Assembly: GCA_018883545.1 (NCBI GenBank)
Contig: JAHLEH010000003.1
Span: forward strand, 1-64,000
DNA: 64,000 nucleotides
Direction: 5' to 3'
Source: Marixanthotalea marina
GTDB lineage: Bacteria; Bacteroidota; Bacteroidia; Flavobacteriales; Flavobacteriaceae
The notes beneath the pieces are model-generated. The model was not told the origin of the DNA and searched no databases. It was given only the letters and a program-made list of their open reading frames with translations. This document shows positions 9,783 through 16,734 of this stretch, one piece after another (the first letter of the stretch is position 1; every line of letters begins with the position of its first letter). The position numbers and the translations under genes are program-made.

Positions 9783-9857
9783 TGCGTTAGGGATTGAAGC
9801 TGGCTACCATGTAGCGTGCAAAGCCCGACCCGATAGGGTAACGCCCAAAAGCAAAGC
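9783..9857. repeat. GCGTTAG...GGTAACGCCC structured repeat, copy A
   Basis: A ~75-bp element with outer arms GCGTTA (9784-9789) and TAACGC (9839-9844), an internal CTACCATGTAG hairpin and a GCCCGACCCG block. It matches 14811-14900 with about 75-80% identity by eye, but it lacks the inner hairpin that copy carries. It sits just after the adenosyltransferase stop codon. Confidence 0.75.
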
Positions 9858-9927
9858 TTAATTTCAAACGTTTCTGTTACAACAAAATACGTTCTTAAAA
9901 ATAATAATGAAATAATTCATTTTTTCC

Positions 9928-9957
9928 TTGTCTGTTTAAACTAAAAATTTATTTTTG
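9928..9957 (+). promoter_or_regulatory. Bacteroidetes-type promoter of the DUF2795 gene
   Basis: TTG at 9928-9930, 19 bp, then TATTTTTG at 9950-9957. This matches the Bacteroidetes -33 TTG / -7 TAnnTTTG consensus with correct spacing. The start codon follows at 9980. Confidence 0.7.
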
Positions 9958-9979
9958 CAAAAATTTAAACGCACACACA

Positions 9980-10201
9980 ATGTATTGGACTTTAGAATTA
10001 GCATCTTACTTAAGTGATGCACCATGGCCAGCAACAAAAGACGAACTAATAGATTACGCTATTAGAACAGGCGCCCCTTTGGAAGTTGTTGAAAATTTAC
10101 AGTCTATTGAAGATGAAGGTGATGCTTACGATTCAATTGACGAGATTTGGTCAGACTATCCAACAGATGAAGATTACCTCTGGAATGAGGATGAATATTA
10201 A
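9980..10201 (+). CDS. DUF2795 domain-containing small acidic protein
   Basis: 73 residues, very acidic in its second half. The DUF2795 motif is clear: LASYLSDAPWPATKDELIDYA followed by GAPLEVVENLQSI. Proteins of this family are small, cytoplasmic and of unknown function; a nucleic-acid or protein adaptor role is only a guess. Its position just before secA on the same strand is, to my knowledge, common in flavobacteria. It has its own promoter (9928-9957) and terminator (10217-10247), so it is probably a separate transcript. Confidence 0.88.
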   Translation: MYWTLELASYLSDAPWPATKDELIDYAIRTGAPLEVVENLQSIEDEGDAYDSIDEIWSDYPTDEDYLWNEDEY

Positions 10202-10216
10202 AAGCATAAAGAAAAG

Positions 10217-10247
10217 TTAAAAAGTCTCGAAAAGGGACTTTTTTTAT
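10217..10247 (+). terminator. Terminator after DUF2795 gene
   Basis: AAAAAGTC pairs with GGACTTTTT around a short CGAAAA loop and runs into a T tract (10239-10245). Confidence 0.8.
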
Positions 10248-10264
10248 TTCCGTATGTTTACAAA

Positions 10265-10288
10265 ACAGTTAAACAAACTGTATCTTTG
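10265..10288 (+). promoter_or_regulatory. secA promoter with overlapping inverted repeat
   Basis: The -7 box is TATCTTTG (10281-10288). Immediately upstream and overlapping its first base is ACAGTT-N5-AACTGT (10265-10270 and 10276-10281), placed where a repressor could block RNA polymerase. No good -33 TTG is seen at the ideal distance. Confidence 0.55.
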
Positions 10289-10391
10289 AATGCTTTCACC
10301 AAAAGCATTTAAACAGGACATTGTTCACTAAAAAGTAACTTTTAAAAAGTACTTTTATTAAAATATATAAGCTCTGGGAACTTTTCCCAGA
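10289..10391 (+). promoter_or_regulatory. Structured secA 5' leader with three hairpins
   Basis: The predicted transcript has a ~120-nt leader. Hairpin 1 is AATGCTTT/AAAGCATT (10289-10296, 10302-10309). Hairpin 2 is a weak AAAAGT/ACTTTT pair at about 10331-10356. Hairpin 3 is TCTGGGAA/TTCCCAGA (10373-10380, 10384-10391), ending 22 nt before the start codon. An open frame of 13 codons (10290-10331) starts at about the transcription start. Confidence 0.5.
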
Positions 10392-10413
10392 TTAATAAAA
10401 ACATATAACACAC

Positions 10414-13400
10414 ATGAGTTTTTTAGATTCTGTACTAAAAGTATTTGTAGGGGATAAATCAAAACAAGACGTTAAAGCCATTACCCCTATTGTAGAAAAA
10501 ATAAAAACATTTGAGGCCGCTCTAGAAAAGCTTACACATGACGAACTGAGAGCAAAAACCCTAGAGTTTAAAGCTGCCATTGCCGAAGCAAACAAAGCCA
10601 TAGACGAACAAATTAAAACGCTTACGGCCGAAGCCGAAGCCACTGAAGACATTGATAAGCGCGAAGATATTTACCAAGAAATTGATAAACTAAAGGACGA
10701 TGCTTACAAGGTAACCGAAGATGTTTTAAACAATATCCTTCCCGAAGCCTTTGCGGTTATGAAAGAAACCGCCAAACGTTTTGCCAATAACGAGTCCATA
10801 ACCGTTACGGCCAATGCATTCGATAGGGAAATATCGGGCGACCATGACTATGTGACTTTAGAAGGCGATGATAAAGCCGTGTGGGCTAATTCTTGGGATG
10901 CCGCAGGCAAACCCATTGTTTGGGATATGATACATTACGATGTACAGCTTATAGGCGGTATTGCCTTGCACCAAGGTAAAATTGCTGAAATGCAAACAGG
11001 TGAGGGTAAAACTTTGGTAGCAACCTTGCCTATGTATTTAAATGCACTTTCTGGCCAAGGCGTGCATTTGGTAACCGTGAACGACTATTTGGCAAAAAGG
11101 GATAGTGCTTGGATGGCGCCTTTATTCCAATTTCACGGGTTGACGGTTGATTGTATTGATTACCACAAACCAAATTCTGATGCACGTAAAAAAGCCTACA
11201 ATGCCGATATCACCTACGGAACGAATAACGAGTTTGGTTTCGATTATTTGCGTGATAATATGGCGCATTCGCCAAACGATTTGGTACAACGTCCGCACCA
11301 CTACGCCATTGTAGATGAGGTGGATTCCGTTTTAGTTGACGATGCCAGGACACCGTTAATCATTTCAGGCCCCATTCCTTTGGGAGAACGCCATGAGTTT
11401 AACGAACTGAAACCAAAAGTAGACGATATTGCCGCCGTACAACGCAAGTATTTAACTGGCGTATTGGCAGAAGCAAAAAAATTAATTGCTGATGGCGACA
11501 CAAAAGAAGGTGGTTTCCAATTATTGCGCGTGTATCGTGGTATGCCAAAAAACAAGGCACTTATCAAGTTTTTAAGTGAGGAAGGCGTTAAGATGCTACT
11601 TCAAAAAACAGAAAACTTTTACATGCAGGACAACAACCGTGAAATGCCAAAGGTTGATGCCGAATTGTACTATGTAATTGATGAAAAAAACAATCAGATT
11701 GAACTGACCGATAAAGGTGTTGAATATATTTCTGGTCAAAACGACCCTAATTTCTTCATCCTTCCCGAAATAGGCTTGGAAATTGCCAAAATTGAAAAAC
11801 AAAACTTACCTAAAGAGGAAGAAGCCAAACTCAAAGAAGAGCTTTATAAAGATTTTGGCGTAAAATCGGAACGCATCCATACACTCAATCAGTTGTTGAA
11901 AGCCTATGCTCTGTTTGAAAAAGATGTGCAGTATGTAGTGATCGACAATAAAGTAATGATTGTAGATGAGCAAACAGGCCGTATTATGGACGGTCGTCGT
12001 TACAGTGACGGTTTGCACCAAGCCATTGAAGCGAAGGAAAATGTTAAGATTGAAGATGCCACGCAAACCTTCGCCACCATCACACTTCAAAATTATTTTA
12101 GAATGTACCGCAAGCTCTCTGGTATGACCGGTACAGCGGTTACCGAAGCTGGTGAGTTCTGGGAAATATACAAATTGGATGTGGTTGAAATACCAACTAA
12201 CCGCCCCATTGCCCGCCACGATAGAGATGATTTGGTGTATAAAACCAAACGCGAAAAATACAATGCCGTTATTGAGGAAGTTACACAACTTTCAGAAGCT
12301 GGCCGCCCGGTACTTATTGGTACCACTTCGGTAGAAATTAGTGAATTATTGGGCAAAATGCTTGCTATCAGGAAAATTCCGCATAATGTATTAAACGCGA
12401 AACTTCACAAAAAAGAAGCCGACATAGTAGCCGAAGCCGGTCGTCCCGGTCAAGTTACCATTGCCACCAATATGGCTGGTCGTGGTACGGATATTAAATT
12501 AACCGAAGAAGTGAAAAAAGCTGGTGGTTTGGCCATTATAGGAACCGAACGCCATGACTCACGCCGTGTGGACAGACAGTTACGTGGTCGTTCCGGACGT
12601 CAAGGAGACCCAGGAAGTTCGCAATTCTATGTGTCGTTAGAAGATAACTTGATGCGTTTGTTTGGCAGTGAGCGTATTGCCAAAATGATGGACCGTATGG
12701 GCTTGAAGGAAGGCGAAGTGATTCAACATTCCATGATTTCAAAATCTATTGAGCGCGCCCAGAAAAAGGTTGAGGAAAATAACTTTGGGGTTCGTAAGCG
12801 ATTGTTGGAATATGATGATGTGATGAACGCCCAACGCGAGGTGGTTTACAAACGTCGCCACCACGCCTTATTTGGTGAACGTTTGCGTGTAGATTTGGCC
12901 AATATGATTTTTGATACTTCTGAAGTAATTGCTGAAGGCAATAAAGCAGCCAACGATTACAAAAACTTTGAGTTTGAATTGATTCGTTATTTCTCGATGA
13001 GTTCACCAATTTCAGAAGAGGAATTCAACAAACTATCTGCTCAAGAAATCACAGGTAAAATTTATAAGGAAGCTTTTAAACATTACAGAGAAAAAATGGA
13101 ACGCAATGCCGACATCGCTTTCCCTGTAATTAAAAACGTATACGAAAACCAAGGCGATAAATTTAAACGCATTGTGGTTCCTTTCACAGATGGTGTAAAA
13201 ACCCTCAATGTGGTTACCGATCTTGAAAAAGCCTACGAAACCAATGGTAAACAGTTAATCACAGATTTTGAGAAAAACATCACGCTTGCCATTATCGATG
13301 ATGCTTGGAAAACCCATTTACGTAAAATGGATGAGCTGAAACAATCGGTACAATTGGCGGTGCACGAACAAAAAGACCCATTGCTGATTTACAAATTTGA

Positions 13401-13770
13401 AGCATTTGAGCTGTTCAAAGCCATGATAGAGGAAGTTAATAAAGATGTGATTTCGTTCTTGTTTAAAGGTGAATTGCCGCAGGAAACGCAAAATACTATT
13501 CAAGAAGCTAGAGAACGTAAACAAGAAAAACTTAACGTACAAAAAGACGAAATACCTAATCTGGACGAGCGCTCAGCACAAAACAGAGCTGCTGGCAATA
13601 CACAACGTCAACAGCAAGTGATTGAAACCATTGTGCGCGACAAACCAAAAATTGGGCGTAACGACCAAGTGACCATTAAGCATGTTATTAATGGTGAGAA
13701 TAAAACATTGAAGTACAAACAAGCCGAACCATTAATTGCCAAAGGCGATTGGGTTTTGGTTGAAGATTAA
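10414..13770 (+). CDS. secA: Preprotein translocase ATPase SecA
   Basis: 1118 residues. The motor of the Sec pathway: it binds preproteins and drives them through SecYEG by ATP hydrolysis. Walker A is MQTGEGKT (about 193-200) and the DEAD-like box is AIVDEVDSVLVDDARTPL. Motif VI is RQLRGRSGRQGDPG, and the helical scaffold region follows. Walker A lies about 90 residues later than in E. coli SecA because of an N-terminal charged insertion (about 45-105), typical of Bacteroidota. The C-terminal tail (about 1040-1118) lacks a zinc-binding cysteine motif. The start follows a structured leader, and the gene ends at a bidirectional terminator. Confidence 0.97.
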   Translation: MSFLDSVLKVFVGDKSKQDVKAITPIVEKIKTFEAALEKLTHDELRAKTLEFKAAIAEANKAIDEQIKTLTAEAEATEDIDKREDIYQEIDKLKDDAYKVTEDVLNNILPEAFAVMKETAKRFANNESITVTANAFDREISGDHDYVTLEGDDKAVWANSWDAAGKPIVWDMIHYDVQLIGGIALHQGKIAEMQTGEGKTLVATLPMYLNALSGQGVHLVTVNDYLAKRDSAWMAPLFQFHGLTVDCIDYHKPNSDARKKAYNADITYGTNNEFGFDYLRDNMAHSPNDLVQRPHHYAIVDEVDSVLVDDARTPLIISGPIPLGERHEFNELKPKVDDIAAVQRKYLTGVLAEAKKLIADGDTKEGGFQLLRVYRGMPKNKALIKFLSEEGVKMLLQKTENFYMQDNNREMPKVDAELYYVIDEKNNQIELTDKGVEYISGQNDPNFFILPEIGLEIAKIEKQNLPKEEEAKLKEELYKDFGVKSERIHTLNQLLKAYALFEKDVQYVVIDNKVMIVDEQTGRIMDGRRYSDGLHQAIEAKENVKIEDATQTFATITLQNYFRMYRKLSGMTGTAVTEAGEFWEIYKLDVVEIPTNRPIARHDRDDLVYKTKREKYNAVIEEVTQLSEAGRPVLIGTTSVEISELLGKMLAIRKIPHNVLNAKLHKKEADIVAEAGRPGQVTIATNMAGRGTDIKLTEEVKKAGGLAIIGTERHDSRRVDRQLRGRSGRQGDPGSSQFYVSLEDNLMRLFGSERIAKMMDRMGLKEGEVIQHSMISKSIERAQKKVEENNFGVRKRLLEYDDVMNAQREVVYKRRHHALFGERLRVDLANMIFDTSEVIAEGNKAANDYKNFEFELIRYFSMSSPISEEEFNKLSAQEITGKIYKEAFKHYREKMERNADIAFPVIKNVYENQGDKFKRIVVPFTDGVKTLNVVTDLEKAYETNGKQLITDFEKNITLAIIDDAWKTHLRKMDELKQSVQLAVHEQKDPLLIYKFEAFELFKAMIEEVNKDVISFLFKGELPQETQNTIQEARERKQEKLNVQKDEIPNLDERSAQNRAAGNTQRQQQVIETIVRDKPKIGRNDQVTIKHVINGENKTLKYKQAEPLIAKGDWVLVED

Positions 13771-13786
13771 AATTTATAATCATGCA

Positions 13787-13820
13787 CAAAAAAACCGATG
13801 GAGTTCCATCGGTTTTTTTA
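13787..13820. terminator. Bidirectional terminator between secA and lipB
   Basis: AAAACCGATGG (about 13791-13801) pairs with CCATCGGTTTT (13806-13816), with A and T tracts on either side. It can serve both convergent genes. Confidence 0.9.
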
Positions 13821-13833
13821 TATTCTAAATTGT

Positions 13834-14535
13834 TTACTGAACAAACTCAGCCTCAAAAAGCTGGGCAAAATGTTTTAATAGTTTTTCTTTAACCTTTTCT
13901 TCATTAACCGCATCAACACCCAATTCCACATTTAAAGAAGTCACTGCCTTACCACGAATACCACAGGGAATAATATTATCAAAATAGCCTAAATTTGCAT
14001 TTACATTCAACGCAAAACCGTGCATAGTGACCCAACGGCTCGCACGTACACCCATGGCACAAATTTTTCTGGCAAATGGCGTATTTACATCCAACCAAAC
14101 ACCTGTTTCACCTTCACTACGCTCGGCTTTTAAACCGTATTCGGCCAATGTTAAAATAATCATTTCCTCAAGTAAGCGAAGGTATTTATGAATGTCTGTA
14201 AAAAAGTTGTCTAAATCTAAAATAGGGTAGCCTACAATTTGTCCGGGACCATGATACGTAATATCACCACCCCTATTTATTTTATAAAAGGTTGCGCCTT
14301 TTTCGTTGAGTTGCGCTTCATTTAAAAGCATATTGGATGCATCGCCACTTTTACCCAAAGTGTACACATGTGGGTGCTCTACAAATAAGAAATAATTATT
14401 GGTTTCTATAGCTGTATCATCCTGTCTATTCTTAATTTTAGCATCTACAATAGTTTTAAACAACTGCTCTTGGTAGTCCCAAGTTTGTTTGTAGTCTTTA
14501 AGACCTAAATCCTGCAACTCTATTTTCTTGTTCAT
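13834..14535 (-). CDS. lipB: Octanoyltransferase LipB
   Basis: 233 residues from the ATG at 14535; an in-frame TTG three codons upstream is less likely. It transfers octanoyl from acyl carrier protein to lipoyl domains, the first step of lipoate synthesis. Family motifs are RGGDITYHGPGQIVGYP, the ARKICAMG lysine loop, MHGFALNVN, and the catalytic cysteine in NIIPCGI. No lipA is adjacent. The gene converges on secA, sharing the terminator at 13787-13820. Confidence 0.96.
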   Translation of the reverse strand: MNKKIELQDLGLKDYKQTWDYQEQLFKTIVDAKIKNRQDDTAIETNNYFLFVEHPHVYTLGKSGDASNMLLNEAQLNEKGATFYKINRGGDITYHGPGQIVGYPILDLDNFFTDIHKYLRLLEEMIILTLAEYGLKAERSEGETGVWLDVNTPFARKICAMGVRASRWVTMHGFALNVNANLGYFDNIIPCGIRGKAVTSLNVELGVDAVNEEKVKEKLLKHFAQLFEAEFVQ

Positions 14536-14564
14536 AGACTGCAAAATTACGACATTTTTATGTT

Positions 14565-14723
14565 TTACCTATTGGGGTTGTTCAGAATCACTAAGGCCGC
14601 TATAACGCCAGGCACCCAACCACATAACCAAAGTAAAAATACAATTAGAATGGATCCACAGCCCTTACCTATAACAGCTAATGGTGGACAAAATATACAC
14701 AGTAAAACACGCCAAATACTCAT
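14565..14723 (-). CDS. YqaE/Pmp3 family small membrane protein
   Basis: 52 residues: start ATG at 14721-14723 (complement), stop at 14565-14567. The sequence begins MSIWRVLLCIFCPPLAVIG and continues through IVFLLWLCGWVPGVIAALVIL, the two-helix Pmp3 signature with the conserved CPP and PG turns. Pmp3-type proteolipids sit in the cytoplasmic membrane and affect membrane potential and salt tolerance in other organisms; the role here is inferred. It lies 29 bp upstream of lipB on the same strand and may be co-transcribed with it. It is short and easily missed. Confidence 0.92.
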   Translation of the reverse strand: MSIWRVLLCIFCPPLAVIGKGCGSILIVFLLWLCGWVPGVIAALVILNNPNR

Positions 14724-14810
14724 GATGGATTATTGATTTGATTGATGACACTTACTTGACTCTAAAATATACTTTTTGTTACATTTTTATTTACTAAATC
14801 TGAGGTTTTT

Positions 14811-14900
14811 TTGCGTTAGCGATTAAAGCCAACTACCGTGTAGTGCTGAAAGCGCGACCCGTTTTCCTGAACTTGTTTCAGGAAAGGGTAACGCCCTTAA
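14811..14900. repeat. GCGTTAG...GGTAACGCCC structured repeat, copy B
   Basis: It matches 9783-9857: GCGTTAGCGATT, a CTACCGTGTAG hairpin, GCGCGACCCG, then GGGTAACGCCC. Between the last two blocks it carries an additional perfect hairpin TTTCCTGAAC/GTTTCAGGAAA (about 14854-14875) that copy A lacks. It lies directly upstream of the lysS promoter. Confidence 0.75.
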
Positions 14901-14930
14901 AATTAGTTTTAAAATGCAGTGTTTAAATAG

Positions 14931-14938
14931 TATCTTTG
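14931..14938 (+). promoter_or_regulatory. lysS -7 promoter element
   Basis: TATCTTTG, a perfect match to the Bacteroidetes TAnnTTTG box, 32 bp before the lysS ATG. Confidence 0.75.
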
Positions 14939-14970
14939 TGCCTTGAAAATTTACTCAAAGTATTTAGAAT

Positions 14971-16668
14971 ATGTCGCAATTATCAGAGCACGAACTTGTA
15001 AGAAGAGAGAAGTTAGCAAAATTACGTGAGTTGGGTATAAACCCTTACCCAGCCGATTTATTTCCTGTATCATTTACATCCAATCAGATTAAAGAAGATT
15101 TCGAGGAAGGCAAATCGGTAATTATTGCTGGTAGATTGATGTCGCGACGTATTCAAGGCAACGCCAGTTTTGCTGAAGTTCAGGACAGCGAAGGCCGTAT
15201 ACAAGTGTATTTTAACCGAGATGAAATTTGTGAAGGCGACGATAAGAGCAAATACAATGATGTTTACAAAAAACTGTTGGATATAGGCGATTTTGTAGGT
15301 ATTGAAGGGACGTTGTTTAAAACCAAAGTTGGTGAAAAAACCATAAGAGTTAAAGATTTTACCTTGTTAAGCAAATCTTTAAAACCTTTACCCCTACCTA
15401 GAACCGATGCTGATGGCAATGTACACGATGCCTTTACCGACCCTGAACAACGTTACAGACAGCGTTACGCCGATTTGGTTGTGAATCCAAACGTTAAAGA
15501 AGTTTTCGTAAAACGCACCAAATTGTTCAATGCCATGCGCAGTTTTTTTAACAATGCTGGCTATTTTGAAGTAGAGACTCCTGTTTTACAGCCTATTCCA
15601 GGTGGTGCTGCGGCCAGACCGTTTGTTACGCACCATAATGCATTAGATATTCCGTTATACATGCGAATTGCCAACGAATTGTATTTAAAACGATTGATTG
15701 TTGGAGGTTTTGAAGGCGTTTATGAGTTTTCAAAAAACTTTAGGAATGAAGGGATGGACCGCACTCATAACCCTGAGTTTACAGCTATGGAAATTTATGT
15801 TTCCTATAAAGATTACAACTGGATGATGGATTTCTGTGAGCGCTTGTTAGAACACTGTGCTATTGCGGTTAACGGTACCACCAAAGCTAAATTTGGCCAG
15901 CATGACATCGATTTTAAAGCACCTTACCCTAGGGTAACCATGGCTGAATCTATTAAACATTTTACTGGTTTTGACATTACAGGCAAAAGTGAAGATGAAA
16001 TCAGGCAAGCAGCTAAAGGCATGGGCATTGAAATTGACGACACCATGGGTAAAGGCAAATTGATTGATGAAATTTTTGGCGAAAAATGTGAAGGCAACTA
16101 CATTCAACCCACATTCATTATCGATTACCCTAAAGAAATGAGTCCGCTGTGTAAAGAGCATCGCGACAATCCAGAACTAACAGAACGTTTTGAATTGATG
16201 GTTTGCGGCAAGGAAATTGCCAACGCCTATTCTGAATTGAACGACCCCATTGACCAACGCGAGCGTTTTGAACACCAGCTTAAATTGGCCGAAAAAGGTG
16301 ATGATGAAGCAACCCAATTTATAGATTACGACTTTTTACGCGCTCTAGAATATGGTATGCCACCAACATCTGGTATGGGTATTGGTATGGACCGATTGAT
16401 TATGTTTTTAACCAATAACCAATCGATACAAGAAGTGTTGTTCTTCCCGCAAATGAGACCAGAGAAAAAAGCACCTGCCCTAACGGAAGAAGCCAAAGGT
16501 GTTTTTGAACTTCTTAAAAAAGCTGAAAAACTAGAACTGAACGATTTAAAAAACAAATCGGGGCTTTCAAACAAAAAATGGGACAAAGCTATTAAGGAAC
16601 TCACAAAAAGCAATATAGCTAAGGTAGAAAAAACTGATGACCAACTTTTTGTAGAGGTTATTTCTTAA
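14971..16668 (+). CDS. lysS: Lysyl-tRNA synthetase, class II
   Basis: 565 residues. It charges tRNA-Lys with lysine. An OB-fold anticodon-binding domain (about 50-150) precedes the class II catalytic core. Motif 2 includes FRNEGMDRTHNPEF, and motif 3 is GMGIGMDRL near 475. Compared with E. coli LysS (505 residues) there is a C-terminal extension of about 60 residues (LTEEAKGVFELLKKA onward) that reads like a small winged-helix domain (LNDLKNKSGLSNKKWDKAIKEL). I believe such an extension is common in Bacteroidota. The gene has its own promoter at 14931. Confidence 0.97.
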   Translation: MSQLSEHELVRREKLAKLRELGINPYPADLFPVSFTSNQIKEDFEEGKSVIIAGRLMSRRIQGNASFAEVQDSEGRIQVYFNRDEICEGDDKSKYNDVYKKLLDIGDFVGIEGTLFKTKVGEKTIRVKDFTLLSKSLKPLPLPRTDADGNVHDAFTDPEQRYRQRYADLVVNPNVKEVFVKRTKLFNAMRSFFNNAGYFEVETPVLQPIPGGAAARPFVTHHNALDIPLYMRIANELYLKRLIVGGFEGVYEFSKNFRNEGMDRTHNPEFTAMEIYVSYKDYNWMMDFCERLLEHCAIAVNGTTKAKFGQHDIDFKAPYPRVTMAESIKHFTGFDITGKSEDEIRQAAKGMGIEIDDTMGKGKLIDEIFGEKCEGNYIQPTFIIDYPKEMSPLCKEHRDNPELTERFELMVCGKEIANAYSELNDPIDQRERFEHQLKLAEKGDDEATQFIDYDFLRALEYGMPPTSGMGIGMDRLIMFLTNNQSIQEVLFFPQMRPEKKAPALTEEAKGVFELLKKAEKLELNDLKNKSGLSNKKWDKAIKELTKSNIAKVEKTDDQLFVEVIS

Positions 16669-16681
16669 ATAGTCTTTTATC

Positions 16682-16723
16682 TTAGAGGAAAAATACTATC
16701 TTTAAGTTCACCTCTAAAGATAG
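16682..16723 (+). promoter_or_regulatory. Overlapping inverted repeats upstream of hybrid kinase
   Basis: CTATCTTT (16696-16703) pairs with AAAGATAG (16716-16723). TTAGAGG (16682-16688) pairs with CCTCTAA (16711-16717). The two pairings share bases, so they exclude each other. TATCTTTA at 16697-16704 could be the -7 promoter element, which would make the first pair an operator overlapping the promoter. Confidence 0.4.
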
Positions 16724-16734
16724 ATAGCAAAATA

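Noticed and set aside
10290-10331. 13-codon leader peptide in the secA leader as a SecM-like arrest peptide
   Set aside because: It starts at about the transcription start itself, is very short, and has no arrest-like motif. It is mentioned only as part of the leader.
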